Shown here in pieces: positions 34,107 to 44,437 of a stretch of 64,000 nucleotides of DNA (positions within the stretch are counted from its first letter, which is position 1; the number at the start of each line of letters is the position of its first letter). This stretch comes from Rhodococcus sp. 105337 (GTDB lineage Bacteria > Actinomycetota > Actinomycetes > Mycobacteriales > Mycobacteriaceae). The notes below the pieces were generated by a model. The model was not told the DNA's origin and did no database searches. It saw nothing but the letters and a program-made list of their open reading frames with translations. Location of the stretch: positions 1 to 64,000 of the forward strand of contig NZ_JABAGQ010000005.1 in NCBI RefSeq assembly GCF_012844225.1, in the 5' to 3' direction. The position numbers and the translations under genes were made by a program.

Positions 34107-36884
34107 TTACGGGAGACGCGACGCCAGAAGTTCCGCGAGATGTGTGCCGCGGCGTGAGGTGAGATCGCCGATCTGGGTGCGACACGAGTATCCGTCGGCG
34201 AGCACGACGGTGTCGGCCGACGCGGCCTCGACAGCCGGGAGAAGCTGAGCGCCCGCCACCGCGACGGAGACGTCGTAGTGCCCGCGTTCGACGCCGAAGT
34301 TCCCCGCGAGGCCGCAGCACCCACCGAGCCGCTGCACCTGCGCGCCTGCGGTCCGCAGCAGTGCGGCGTCGGCGCCCCACCCCATGACAGCGTGGTGGTG
34401 ACAGTGCGGCTGGGCGACGACCGTGGTGCCGTCGAGTGACGGCGGCGTCCAGTCCCCGAGGAATTCGGCGAGCGTGGAGGTACTGTCGGCGACGATCCGG
34501 GCCGGTTCGGAGCCGAGCATCTCGACCGCATCCGAGCGCAACACCGCGGTGCACGACGGTTCGATCCCGACGATCGGCGTTCCGATACGAAACAACTCGG
34601 AAATGGTGCGTCCCAATATTTTTCGAGCAGTTCCGAGCTGACCGGTGGTGATCCACGTCAAGGCGCAGCACTGCTGCTCCTCGGTGATCAGCACGCGGTG
34701 CCCGGCAGCTTCGAGTACCCGCACCGCGGCCACGCCGACTTCGGGGGTGAAGTACTCGGTGAAGGTGTCGACGAACAGCACCACCGGGCGCCCGCTCCGG
34801 GACCGCTGCGCAGCGGTGTCGGCGAACCAGCGACGAAACGTGCGGGGCGCGAAGGCGGGGACGGTGCGGCGCCGGTCCATGCCCGCGAGCGTGAGTCCCG
34901 TTGCGGCGACTCCCGGTATCCGCGTGAGGTTGTTGACCAGCCGGGGTGCGCGGGATGCGAGGGCCGCCCAGCGCGGTAGCCGGCCGAGACTGTAGTGCGC
35001 GACAGGACGGAGCCTGCCCCGGTAGGTCTGATGCAGCACTTCGGATTTCCACGTGGCCATGTCCACGCCGGTGGGGCAGTCCGACAGACAGCCCTTGCAC
35101 GACAAGCACAGATCGAGAGCGTCGTGCACTTCCTTCGACCGCCACGAGTCGGTGACGAGCGTGCCGTTGAGCATCTCCTGCAGCGCCCTGGCCCGTCCGC
35201 GGGTGGAATCCTTCTCCTCGCGGGTTGCCTGGTAGGACGGGCACATCACGCCGCCGACGGCGGTGGTGTCGGCGCGGCACTTGCCGACACCGGTACAGCG
35301 GTGGACCGCCTGCGTGAAGTTCCCGCCGTCGTCCGAATACCGGAAACCCAAGTCGACGTCCACTTTTCGCGCGGCGGGCACTCGCAGATCGAGGTCGACG
35401 GGGCGCGGGTCGACGAGCACCCCGGGATTGAGGACGTTGTCGGGGTCGAACACCGACTTCACGGCGCCGAACAGTCGGATCGCAGCCGGGGAGTACATCA
35501 GTGGGAGCAGTTCGCTGCGGGCCCGGCCGTCACCGTGCTCGCCCGACATCGACCCGCCGTAGTCGGCGACGAGGCGGCCCGCCGCGAAGAGGAACTCACG
35601 GAACAGGCCGGGGACCTCGAGCGGCACATCGAGGCGGATGTGAATGCATCCGTCGGCGAAATGCCCGTAGGGATAGCCGGTGATGCCGTAACTGTCCGTC
35701 AGTTCCTGGAAGTCGCGCAGATAGCTCCCGATGCGCTCCGGCGGTACGGCGGCGTCCTCCCACCCCGCGTGCGCGGGCAGACCCTGCGGGCTCCGCGCGG
35801 ACAACCCCGATCCGTCCTCCCGGATCCGCCACAGCGCGTCCGCCCGCACCTGATCGTCCACCTGCAGCGTGTCCACCGCCCCCGATGCCGTCGCCAGTCC
35901 CCGCGCGCGCTCACGGACCTCGTCGGGATCGTCGCCGGCCAACTCGACGAACAACCATGCGGCGCCGCGCGGCAACGGCGGCACCGCCTGCGGTCCACGA
36001 CGGGAACGGACGACGTCGACGATCCGCGAGTCGAGTCCTTCGCACGCCGTAGGCCGGAAACACAGCAACGTGTGGGCCGCATTACCGGCAGCAACGATGT
36101 CCGGATACCCGAGCACCACCATCGTGCGTACGCGCGGATCCTCGACCAGGCGGAGCGTCGCCTCGGTGGTGATGCCGAGCGTGCCCTCGCTGCCGATCAG
36201 CAGGCCGCGCACGTCGAACCGGTTCTCGGGCAGCAGACATTCGAGCGCATAGCCCGACACCTGGCGGCCGAATCGGCCGAACTCGGTGCGGACCGTGGCG
36301 AGGTCACGGGCCACGATCTCGCGCAGAGGTTCGAGGATTCCGTCGGTGCCGGGCAGCGACAGCGGGTGCCCGCTTCCGGTGAGGACCTCGAGCGCCACCA
36401 CATTGTCGGAGGTTCGGCCGTACCCGAGTGCGCGGGCACCACACGCGTTGTTGCCGATCATCCCGCCGACGGTGCAGCGGTTGTGGGTGGACGGATCGGG
36501 GCCGAACCGGAGTCCGTACGGCGCGGCGGCCCGTTGCACGTCGGTCTGCACGACACCCGGTTGCACGCGGGCCGTACGCGCGTCCGGATCGATCTCGAGC
36601 ACCCGCCCGAGATGGCGGGAGAAATCGAGCACCACACCCGGCCCGACGGCGTTGCCCGCAAGCGATGTGCCGGCGCCGCGCGACGTGAGGGGCACGCCCT
36701 CCCGGCGGCACACGTCGAGAACGGCCGCAACCTCGTCGACCGATCGTGGACGGACCACGGCCTGAGGCGGCACGCGATACAGCGAGGCATCGGACGAATA
36801 CATGGCGCGGGCGGCGGTGTCGTCACAGACCTCGGCGATCCCGGCCGCCCGCAGCGCGCGTCCGATCGGCGTCGCTGTGTCCAT
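34107..36884 (-). CDS. FAD-linked / Fe-S oxidoreductase (D-lactate dehydrogenase-like, GlcD-GlpC fusion)
   Basis: A 925-residue fusion. The N-terminal half is a PCMH-type FAD domain (VVRPRSVDEVAAVLD, TSRGAGTSLAGNAVGPGVVLD, GGMIGNNACGARAL) with a FAD-oxidase C-domain (YGGSMSGEHGDGRARSELL). The C-terminal half carries ferredoxin-like cysteines (near residues 528-535 and the CLSCKGCLSDCP cluster near 591-602) and CCG-type domains (EQQCCAL, GGCCGLAG). Such enzymes oxidise D-lactate or related 2-hydroxy acids and pass electrons to the respiratory chain. Start ATG 36884; a longer open frame upstream overlaps embC and is not real. It is divergent from embC. Confidence 0.88.
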   Translation of the reverse strand: MDTATPIGRALRAAGIAEVCDDTAARAMYSSDASLYRVPPQAVVRPRSVDEVAAVLDVCRREGVPLTSRGAGTSLAGNAVGPGVVLDFSRHLGRVLEIDPDARTARVQPGVVQTDVQRAAAPYGLRFGPDPSTHNRCTVGGMIGNNACGARALGYGRTSDNVVALEVLTGSGHPLSLPGTDGILEPLREIVARDLATVRTEFGRFGRQVSGYALECLLPENRFDVRGLLIGSEGTLGITTEATLRLVEDPRVRTMVVLGYPDIVAAGNAAHTLLCFRPTACEGLDSRIVDVVRSRRGPQAVPPLPRGAAWLFVELAGDDPDEVRERARGLATASGAVDTLQVDDQVRADALWRIREDGSGLSARSPQGLPAHAGWEDAAVPPERIGSYLRDFQELTDSYGITGYPYGHFADGCIHIRLDVPLEVPGLFREFLFAAGRLVADYGGSMSGEHGDGRARSELLPLMYSPAAIRLFGAVKSVFDPDNVLNPGVLVDPRPVDLDLRVPAARKVDVDLGFRYSDDGGNFTQAVHRCTGVGKCRADTTAVGGVMCPSYQATREEKDSTRGRARALQEMLNGTLVTDSWRSKEVHDALDLCLSCKGCLSDCPTGVDMATWKSEVLHQTYRGRLRPVAHYSLGRLPRWAALASRAPRLVNNLTRIPGVAATGLTLAGMDRRRTVPAFAPRTFRRWFADTAAQRSRSGRPVVLFVDTFTEYFTPEVGVAAVRVLEAAGHRVLITEEQQCCALTWITTGQLGTARKILGRTISELFRIGTPIVGIEPSCTAVLRSDAVEMLGSEPARIVADSTSTLAEFLGDWTPPSLDGTTVVAQPHCHHHAVMGWGADAALLRTAGAQVQRLGGCCGLAGNFGVERGHYDVSVAVAGAQLLPAVEAASADTVVLADGYSCRTQIGDLTSRRGTHLAELLASRLP

Positions 36885-37005
36885 GGTGTCCGATGCTAGT
36901 GGGGGTCGGTGGCGCACCGGACGGGGTCGGAAGAACCCGCCACGCCGACCGCACCTACCGGTGTCGCGGCCACCACAGCGGCACCCTCGCATAGCATCGG
37001 GCCTT

Positions 37006-40000
37006 GTGCCTGCCGAAACCCGAGCGCCCGAAAACGCCCCTTCACCCGATCCGACGTCGCAGTTCCGCACCGCGCGCGTAGTCGCGATCGTGACGGGTCT
37101 GCTCGCTTTCGTCCTGGCGCTGAGTGTCCCGTTCCTCCCGGTCCGGCAGGAAGCGACCAGCCTCGCCTGGCCCCAGAACAACTCGCTCGACAACCTCGAG
37201 GCGCCGCTGGTCTCGTACACCCCGCTGTCGCTGCGCGTGAGTGTTCCGTGTTCGGCAGCAGAGTCGCTCGGGGAAGACGGCGGGACGCTCGTGTCGACCG
37301 TTCCCCCCGGCGCGCCCGACGCGACCGACACCGCGCTCGTCATCAGGGCCGTCCCGGGCACGGACGGCAACCCCGGTGCGATCGAAGCGGTGCTGCGCAA
37401 CTCGGTGCTGGTGTCCACTCCGCTCGACACACCGTGCACCGCCGTCACGGTCGCATCGAATGCGGAACTGACCGCCGCCGAGGTCGTGGGCGCGGACCCG
37501 CGGCTCGCCGTCGAGGTGGAGGGCGATTCCCGGCCCCAGATGGTCGGCGTGTTCAGCGACCTGAACGGATCTGCCACGGCACTGACCTCCGGTGCGGACA
37601 CCGAGAGGCTGTCGGTGCGCGCCGACCTCGACACCCGGTTCACGTCGACACCCACGCTGATCAAGTTGGCCGCGATGATCCTGTGCGTCCTCTCGACGGT
37701 GATTTCTCTCGTCGCGCTGCATCGCCTCGACAGCGTGGATCGGCGGCGGGCCCGCCGCTTCTTCCCCTCCCACTGGTGGCGATTCACGATCGCCGACGGC
37801 GTGGTCGTCGGGACACTGCTCCTGTGGCACGTCATCGGTGCCAACACCTCGGACGACGGTTACATCCTCAACATGGCCCGGGTATCGGGCGACGCCGGCT
37901 ACATGTCGAACTATTTCCGGTGGTTCGGTGTCCCCGAAGCGCCCTTCGGGTGGTTCTACGACGTCCTGGTGCTGATGTCGCAGGTGTCGACGGCCAGTAT
38001 GTGGATGCGGCTGCCCGCGCTCGTCGCGGCGATCCTGTGCTGGATGGTCATCAGCCGGGAAGTCATCCCCCGGCTCGGCACCGCGGTCCGGCACAGCCAG
38101 GTGGCGCTGTGGACCGCCGGACTGGTCTTCCTCGCGTTCTGGCTCCCGTACAACAACGGCCTGCGTCCCGAACCGATCATCGCGGTCGGCGCCCTGCTGA
38201 CGTGGTGCTCCATCGAACGCGCGATCGCGACCGGCCGCATGCTCCCTGCCGCGATCGCGGTCCTCATCGCCGCATTCTCGCTCGCGGCCGGACCCACCGG
38301 CGTCATCTGCGTCGCGGCACTCATCGCGGGCGCCCGCCCCCTCGTGAAAGCCCTCGTGGCGCGCCGCCCCCTCGTGGGATGGGCGCCGCTCGCCCCGCTC
38401 CTCGCGTCGGGCACCGTCGTACTCGTCGTGGTGTTCGCCGATCAGACTCTCGCGTCGGTGCTCGAAGCCACCCGCGTGCGCTCCGCGGTCGGGCCGAACG
38501 TGCCCTGGTTCGACGAACGGCTGCGCTGGGACGCGCTGCTGACGGTGTCGCCGGACGGCTCGGTCGCCCGCCGATTCGGCGTGTTCGTGATGCTGCTGTG
38601 CCTGGTCGTGTGCGTCATGCTGATTCTCCGCAAGGGCCGCATCCCCGGGACCGCGATCGGACCCTCCCGGCGCATCCTCGGCATCGTCTTCGCGTCCCTG
38701 CTCCTCATGATGCTCACCCCGACCAAGTGGACGCATCACTTCGGTGTCTACGCCGGGCTCGCGGGATCGATCGCCGCGCTCGCCGCAGTCGGCGTCGGGG
38801 CGGTGGGCATCCGGTCCGCCCGCAACCGGGCCCTCTTCACCGCGGGCGTGCTGTTCGTCCTGGCGATGGCGTTCACCGGATCCAACGGCTGGTGGTACGT
38901 CTCGAGCTTCGGTGTTCCCTGGTGGGACAAGCCGCCGTCGATCTCCGGGTACGCGTTCTCCACCGCACTGCTCGGCCTCACCGTGGTCGCGCTGATCGTG
39001 GCCGCATGGTTCCACCTGCGTGAACCGTTCGTCGCGCCACGACCCGAACGCAACGGACGAATGAAGGCACTCGCCTCCGCGCCGCTCACTCTCGTGGCCG
39101 CGGGAGTGGTGCTGTTCGAGGTCCTGTCGTTGATCAAGGGCGCGGTGGCGCAGTATCCGGCGTACTCGATCGCGCAGTCCAATCTGTCCGCCCTGCGCGG
39201 CGACAGTTGCGCCCTGGCCAACGACGTTCTCGTCGAGTCCGACCCGAACGCGACGATGCTCTCGCCGCTCGACGGGTCGGTCGCCGACGCGCTCGGTGCC
39301 GGGACCTCGACCGGATTCACACCCGACGGTGTCGCCTTCGACCTCACCGCCGACGCCGAGACCTCCGCGACAGGCGGCGCGAACACCGTCGACTCCGAAG
39401 TCGGTGGCACCACCACCTCGACGGGTGCGGGTACCGGCGGTGGACGAACCGGCAACGAGGGCGTCAACGGCAGCACCGTCCGCCTGCCGTTCGGGCTCGA
39501 CCCCGCGACCACGCCGATCCTGGGCAGTTACCGGACCGGGGTGCAGCAGGCCGCCGCGCTCGAGTCCGGCTGGTACGTCCTTCCCGAACGCACCGAGGAC
39601 ACCCCACTGCTCGTCGTCACGGCGGCCGGCCGAGTCCACTACGTCGACCCCGACGGCGTGATCACCCCCGGACAGGACGTGCAACTCGAGTTCGGCGCCA
39701 CCTCGGGTGGCGAAGTGTCGCCGGTCGGCCGGGTCTCCCCCATCGACATCGGCCCGTCGCCGTCGTGGCGCAACCTGCGTGTGCCCACCGACGCCATCCC
39801 TGCCGACGCGGACGCCGTCCGGATCGTCGTCGACGACGGCAACCTGGCTCCGGACCAGTGGGTCGCGGTCACGCCGCCGCGCATGCCGCGCCTCGACACG
39901 CTGAACGAGGTCGTCGGTTCGCAGGCTCCGGTCCTCGTCGACTGGTCGGTGGGCTTGGCCTTCCCGTGCCAGCGGCCGTTCGGTCACCGCAACGGCATCG

Positions 40001-40293
40001 CCGAGGTCCCGGAGTTCCGCATCCTTCCCGACCGGGTGGGTGCCGATGCGACGAACGGCTGGCAGGACGACATCGGCGGCGGCCCCCTGGGCTGGATACC
40101 GCAGCTCCTGGCCGCCGAGACCATCCCCACCTACCTGAACCACGACTGGGATCGCGACTGGGGTTCGCTCGAGCGGTACCGCCCGATCGACCCCGACGCG
40201 ACGGGTGCGGTGATCGACACCGAGGAGGTCACGCGGTCCGGTGTGTGGAATCCGGGACGTGTCCGTGACGGGGTGCCTGTCCTGCTGGAATGA
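37006..40293 (+). CDS. embC: arabinosyltransferase, Emb family (EmbC-like, first copy)
   Basis: This 1095-residue GT-C enzyme extends arabinan with arabinofuranose from decaprenylphosphoryl-arabinose. The first periplasmic domain is followed by the catalytic loop HVIGANTSDDGYILNMAR, then FRWFGVPEAPFGWFYDVLVLM, about fourteen helices in all, and a C-terminal carbohydrate-binding region. LRKGRIPGTAIGPSRRILGI and TPTKWTHHFGVYAGLAGS read closest to mycobacterial EmbC, although the N-terminal domain also resembles EmbA. Met324 corresponds to M. tuberculosis EmbB Met306. The start is GTG 37006. The second emb gene follows after 44 bases. Confidence 0.9.
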   Translation: MPAETRAPENAPSPDPTSQFRTARVVAIVTGLLAFVLALSVPFLPVRQEATSLAWPQNNSLDNLEAPLVSYTPLSLRVSVPCSAAESLGEDGGTLVSTVPPGAPDATDTALVIRAVPGTDGNPGAIEAVLRNSVLVSTPLDTPCTAVTVASNAELTAAEVVGADPRLAVEVEGDSRPQMVGVFSDLNGSATALTSGADTERLSVRADLDTRFTSTPTLIKLAAMILCVLSTVISLVALHRLDSVDRRRARRFFPSHWWRFTIADGVVVGTLLLWHVIGANTSDDGYILNMARVSGDAGYMSNYFRWFGVPEAPFGWFYDVLVLMSQVSTASMWMRLPALVAAILCWMVISREVIPRLGTAVRHSQVALWTAGLVFLAFWLPYNNGLRPEPIIAVGALLTWCSIERAIATGRMLPAAIAVLIAAFSLAAGPTGVICVAALIAGARPLVKALVARRPLVGWAPLAPLLASGTVVLVVVFADQTLASVLEATRVRSAVGPNVPWFDERLRWDALLTVSPDGSVARRFGVFVMLLCLVVCVMLILRKGRIPGTAIGPSRRILGIVFASLLLMMLTPTKWTHHFGVYAGLAGSIAALAAVGVGAVGIRSARNRALFTAGVLFVLAMAFTGSNGWWYVSSFGVPWWDKPPSISGYAFSTALLGLTVVALIVAAWFHLREPFVAPRPERNGRMKALASAPLTLVAAGVVLFEVLSLIKGAVAQYPAYSIAQSNLSALRGDSCALANDVLVESDPNATMLSPLDGSVADALGAGTSTGFTPDGVAFDLTADAETSATGGANTVDSEVGGTTTSTGAGTGGGRTGNEGVNGSTVRLPFGLDPATTPILGSYRTGVQQAAALESGWYVLPERTEDTPLLVVTAAGRVHYVDPDGVITPGQDVQLEFGATSGGEVSPVGRVSPIDIGPSPSWRNLRVPTDAIPADADAVRIVVDDGNLAPDQWVAVTPPRMPRLDTLNEVVGSQAPVLVDWSVGLAFPCQRPFGHRNGIAEVPEFRILPDRVGADATNGWQDDIGGGPLGWIPQLLAAETIPTYLNHDWDRDWGSLERYRPIDPDATGAVIDTEEVTRSGVWNPGRVRDGVPVLLE

Positions 40294-40337
40294 GGGCGTG
40301 TGCCGTCACACGTGGGCTGCCGATACCATCGGAACCC

Positions 40338-43300
40338 GTGCCCGACGACGTGACGACCGCCCCCGCTCCCAGCGAGACCCCGCTCAGGTCCGTCGGCGAG
40401 GATCTTCGTACGCAGTACCGGACCGCACGACTCGTCGCCGCTGTCGCGGGACTGCTCGGCATCGTCCTTGCCGTAGCGACGCCGTTCCTGCCGGTGCGCG
40501 TCACGGAAGCGACCGTGACGTGGCCCCAGAACGGCTCGGTCACCGACATCGAACTGCCGTTGATGTCGCAGGTACCGCTCAGTTTCGAGGCGACGATCCC
40601 GTGCGTCGCGGTCGGTGAACTCCCCGACTCGGGCGGGATGCTCCTCGCGACCGCACCCGCGAACGGGCAGGACGCCGCGCTCAACGCGATGTTCGTGCGT
40701 GTCGGCGAGGAGAACGTCGACGTGCTCGACCGCAACGTCGTGGTGGCGACGGCGCCGCGCAGCGAGGTGGAGTCGAGTGCGTGCACCGAGATCCGTCTCT
40801 TCTCGGACGCCGACCGGACGACCGCCGAATTCGTCGGGCTCTCCGACGAGAACGGCCTCCCGCGCGCCGGGGAACTCGGTGGCGACCTGCGGCCGCTGGT
40901 CGTGGGCGTCTTCAGCGACCTGACCACCGCGGTGCCCGGACTCGAGGTGACCGTGGACGTGGATTCGCGATTCACGTCGTCACCCACCCTCGTCAAATCG
41001 CTGGCGATGATCCTCGCGGTCCTGTCGACCGCACTCGCGCTCGCCGCGCTCGCGAAGCTGGACGGCACCGACGGACGCGGGCACCGCCGTTTCCTGCCCG
41101 CACGCTGGTGGAAGTTCAGCGGTGTCGACATCGTCGTGATCGGCACACTCATCGGCTGGCACTTCTTCGGCGCGAACACCTCCGACGACGGTTACCTCCT
41201 GTCGATGGCCCGGGCGTCGGAGCACTCCGGCTACATGGCGAACTACTTCCGGTGGTTCGGTGTACCCGAAGCGCCGTTCGGCTGGTACTACGACGTGCTG
41301 GCGGCGTTCGCGAAGATCTCCACGGCGAGCCCGTGGATGCGACTGCCGGCACTGCTCGCCGCCATCGTCTGCTGGATGGTCATCAGCCGGGAGGTCGTGC
41401 CCCGGCTCGGGCGTGCCGTCCGGGAGAACCGGATCGCGCTGTGGACCGGCGGACTGGTGTTCCTCGCCTTCTGGCTCCCCTACAACAACGGCCTGCGTCC
41501 CGAACCGATCGTCGCCCTCGGCGCGTTGCTGACGTGGTGCTCGATCGAGCGCGCGATCGCCACCGGCCGTCTGTTGCCGGCCGCGACAGCCGTCATCATC
41601 GGCGCCTTCACGCTGGCGGCCGCCCCGACCGGCCTGATGTGTATCGCCGCGCTGATCGCGGGCCTGCGGCCCATGACGCGCATCGTGGTCCGCCGTCACC
41701 GTGAGGTCGGCACGCTGCCGTTGCTCGCTCCGATCGGCGCAGCCGGTGTGCTCGTCCTCGTGGTGGTCTTCTCGGACCAGACCCTCGCGGCGGTCCTCGA
41801 GGCCACCCGTGTGCGCACGATCATCGGCCCCAACGAGGAGTGGTGGAACGACTTCCTCCGCTACTACTACCTGATGGTGCAGACCGTCGACGGGTCGCTG
41901 GCACGCCGTTTCGCGTTCCTGGTCATGCTGCTGTGCCTGTTCACGACGATGCTCGTGCTGCTGCGTCGCCGGAAGATCCCCGGCATCGCCATGAGCCCGT
42001 CGTGGCGCCTGCTCGGCATCGTCTTCGGAACGATGTTCTTCATGATGTTCAACCCCACGAAGTGGACCCACCACTTCGGGGCGTACGCGGGCATCGCCGG
42101 ATCGCTCGCCGCACTGACCGCCGTGCTCGTCTCCGCCAGTGCTCTGCGATCGCGGCGAAACCGCACGATCTTCCTGGCAGGTCTGCTCTTCGTCCTCGCG
42201 GTGTCGTTCGCCGGCATCAACGGCTGGTGGTACGTCTCGAGCTACGGCGTTCCGTGGTTCGACAAGACCGTCTCGTTCCAGGGCACCCAGTCGAGCTCGG
42301 TGTTCCTCATCCTCTTCGGTGCGGCGCTGCTCCTCGTCGCCTGGCAGTACCTGCGCGAAGGCTATGCGGCGCCACCGGAGAAACCGACGACGCGCAAGGG
42401 CCGCCGTATCCGGACCTTCGCGGCCGCGCCGCTCACCGTCGTCGCCGCGGTCATGGTTCTGTTCGAGGTGCTCTCACTCCTCAAGGGCGCTGTGGCGCAA
42501 TACCCCGCCTACTCGCTCGCCCGGTCCAACATCGGTGCCCTCGCAGGTGACACCTGCGGCCTCGCGAACGACGTGCTCGTCGAGATCGACCCCAACCAGG
42601 GCCGTCTCGAACCGATCACCGACCCCGCGAATCCTCCGGCCGGCGGAGATCCGCTCGCCGGATCCTCTCCCCGTGGATTCAGCCCGGACGGCGTTCCGTC
42701 CGACCTCACCGCCGACTACGTCGAGGTCAAACCCGGACAGGGCAACACCGACAACCAGAGTGTCGGCCCCACGTTCGAGACCGGCTCCGGCGGCGGCACC
42801 ACCGGTGGACGAGGTGCACAGACCGTCAACGGCAGTACCGCGCGCCTGCCGTTCGGACTCGACCCGGCCGTCACCCCGGTCCTCGGTAGCTACCAGCAGG
42901 GCGTGCAGGAACCGGCAAGCCTCACCTCGAGCTGGTACCAGCTGCCCGAGCGTGCCGACGAGTCGCCGCTGATCGTGCTCTCGGCCGCCGGCCGCGTCTG
43001 GTCCTACGACGACACCGGTGCCCTGAACTACGGACAGTCGCTGCTCGTCGAGTACGGCACACGGCTGCCCGACGGAACCGTCGAGGCGAAGGGCACCTAC
43101 CTGCCGCGGGACATCGGTCCGGCACCGTCGTGGCGGAACCTGCGTGTGCCGATCGCAGATCTGCCGGAGGACACCGACGCGGTGCGGATCGTCGCGAACG
43201 ATCCCAACCTCACCGGAGACCAGTGGCTCGCGTTCACGCCGCCGCGGGTGCCCGTCCTCGACACCCTCGACAGCGTGATCGGCTCGGAGCAGCCCGTCCT

Positions 43301-43646
43301 GCTGGACTGGGCCGTGGGTCTGCAGTTCCCGTGCCAGCGGCCGTTCGATCACTGGGCCGGTGTCGCCGAGATGCCGAACTACCGCATCCTCCCCGACCGT
43401 CCGCTCGCGGTGTCGTCGACCGACACGTGGCAGTCGGCGGACAACGGTGGCCCGCTCGGATTCACCGAGGTCCTCGCCCGTGCCGAACAGATTCCGACGT
43501 ACCTGAAGAACGACTGGGCCCGCGACTGGGGTTCGCTCGAGCGGTACGTCCCGAACTACCCGGACGCGGTTCCCGCGGAGATCGCGACCAGCGAGGTGAA
43601 CCGCTCGGGGCTGTGGAAGCCTGCGTCGATGCGCGTGTACGAGTAG
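40338..43646 (+). CDS. embB: arabinosyltransferase, Emb family (EmbB-like, second copy)
   Basis: A 1102-residue paralogue of the preceding gene. The N-terminal domain (VDVLDRNVVVATAPRSEVES, RPLVVGVFSDL) reads closest to EmbB. The catalytic loop is HFFGANTSDDGYLLSMAR, and the acceptor-binding C-terminal region contains LPFGLDPAVTPVLGSY and VLLDWAVGLQFPCQRPFDH. At the position of M. tuberculosis EmbB Met306, a major ethambutol-resistance site, this protein has Phe324 (DVLAAFAKIS). The start is GTG 40338. With the first Emb it presumably forms the terminal and linear arabinan synthases; only two copies are present. A hairpin terminator follows. Confidence 0.9.
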   Translation: MPDDVTTAPAPSETPLRSVGEDLRTQYRTARLVAAVAGLLGIVLAVATPFLPVRVTEATVTWPQNGSVTDIELPLMSQVPLSFEATIPCVAVGELPDSGGMLLATAPANGQDAALNAMFVRVGEENVDVLDRNVVVATAPRSEVESSACTEIRLFSDADRTTAEFVGLSDENGLPRAGELGGDLRPLVVGVFSDLTTAVPGLEVTVDVDSRFTSSPTLVKSLAMILAVLSTALALAALAKLDGTDGRGHRRFLPARWWKFSGVDIVVIGTLIGWHFFGANTSDDGYLLSMARASEHSGYMANYFRWFGVPEAPFGWYYDVLAAFAKISTASPWMRLPALLAAIVCWMVISREVVPRLGRAVRENRIALWTGGLVFLAFWLPYNNGLRPEPIVALGALLTWCSIERAIATGRLLPAATAVIIGAFTLAAAPTGLMCIAALIAGLRPMTRIVVRRHREVGTLPLLAPIGAAGVLVLVVVFSDQTLAAVLEATRVRTIIGPNEEWWNDFLRYYYLMVQTVDGSLARRFAFLVMLLCLFTTMLVLLRRRKIPGIAMSPSWRLLGIVFGTMFFMMFNPTKWTHHFGAYAGIAGSLAALTAVLVSASALRSRRNRTIFLAGLLFVLAVSFAGINGWWYVSSYGVPWFDKTVSFQGTQSSSVFLILFGAALLLVAWQYLREGYAAPPEKPTTRKGRRIRTFAAAPLTVVAAVMVLFEVLSLLKGAVAQYPAYSLARSNIGALAGDTCGLANDVLVEIDPNQGRLEPITDPANPPAGGDPLAGSSPRGFSPDGVPSDLTADYVEVKPGQGNTDNQSVGPTFETGSGGGTTGGRGAQTVNGSTARLPFGLDPAVTPVLGSYQQGVQEPASLTSSWYQLPERADESPLIVLSAAGRVWSYDDTGALNYGQSLLVEYGTRLPDGTVEAKGTYLPRDIGPAPSWRNLRVPIADLPEDTDAVRIVANDPNLTGDQWLAFTPPRVPVLDTLDSVIGSEQPVLLDWAVGLQFPCQRPFDHWAGVAEMPNYRILPDRPLAVSSTDTWQSADNGGPLGFTEVLARAEQIPTYLKNDWARDWGSLERYVPNYPDAVPAEIATSEVNRSGLWKPASMRVYE

Positions 43647-43663
43647 CGTCCGGGGCTGCCGCA

Positions 43664-43702
43664 CCCACAACCACGTCCGGTTCGGCCGAACGTGGTTGTG
43701 GG
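43664..43702 (+). terminator. terminator after embB
   Basis: A perfect 13-bp stem (CCCACAACCACGT at 43664-43676 with its complement at 43690-43702) encloses a 13-base loop that can itself pair. It begins 18 bases after the embB stop. There is no T-run. Confidence 0.65.
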
Positions 43703-43782
43703 CCGTCCGGGGACGGAACGTGAGGGATCACATGCCCGGACGGGTGTCGGGTAACCATGTCGCGTATCCCTAGAATGCGGGA

Positions 43783-44424
43783 GTGACCATCGAGAACAGC
43801 GCGGACGCCTCGTCGCTCTCCCCGCGAGCCACCCAAGCGGTCAGGCGGAGTCTGACCCCGCGGCAGGAGGCTGCGAGTCGCGATGTGGACCGGCTCATCC
43901 GCGCCGGCCGAGAACTGCTGACGCAGGGTGCTCCCGCACGCGTCGCGGACATCGTCACCGCTGCCGGACTGTCGAACGACGCCTTCTACCGGTACTTCCG
44001 GAGCAAGAGCGATTTCGTCGACGCCGTGGTCGAGGAGGGCAGCCAGCGGCTTTTGAACTACCTGCGCCGGAAGATGGACGCGGCAGGAAGCCCCGAGGGC
44101 GCTCTCCGGGCGGGCGTCGCCGCGGTCCTCAGTCAGGCGGTCGACCCGAGCATCGGAGCCGCGACCCGCAATGTCGTCGCGGCGGGAGGCGGTCGTCCTC
44201 ATGCGCCGAAGGTGCGCGAGGATCTCGAGTTCGCGCTCGCGGAGGTGCTCGCCGGACCGATCCGCGAGCTGGGCTCGACCGACCCCGAACGGGATTCGCG
44301 CGCAACGTCGATCCTGTTGCTCGCCTCGATGGAACACCTGCTCTGGCGCGACACCACCAGCTTCGATGCCGACGCAGAGGTCGAGCACATCGTCGGCTAC
44401 GTGCGCCGCGCCCTGTCCGTCTAG
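43783..44424 (+). CDS. TetR-family transcriptional regulator
   Basis: A 213-residue regulator. The N-terminal helix-turn-helix spans roughly residues 28-75 (DVDRLIRAGRELLTQGAPARVADIVTAAGLSNDAFYRYFRSKSDFV read in pieces). The C-terminal helical domain would bind a ligand. GTG 43783 is the start, behind GCGGGAG. It lies after the emb genes and converges on accD4. Its targets are not evident, and no operator repeat stands out immediately upstream. Confidence 0.88.
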   Translation: MTIENSADASSLSPRATQAVRRSLTPRQEAASRDVDRLIRAGRELLTQGAPARVADIVTAAGLSNDAFYRYFRSKSDFVDAVVEEGSQRLLNYLRRKMDAAGSPEGALRAGVAAVLSQAVDPSIGAATRNVVAAGGGRPHAPKVREDLEFALAEVLAGPIRELGSTDPERDSRATSILLLASMEHLLWRDTTSFDADAEVEHIVGYVRRALSV

Positions 44425-44437
44425 CCGGCACAGACGA

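Noticed and set aside
36885-37847. An N-terminal extension of the FAD/Fe-S oxidoreductase frame
   Set aside because: It overlaps embC on the opposite strand and the FAD-domain homology begins at ATG 36884.
37042-40143. A long minus-strand open frame antisense to the first emb gene
   Set aside because: The plus strand encodes a complete Emb protein, and the antisense product is Arg/His/Asp-rich noise.
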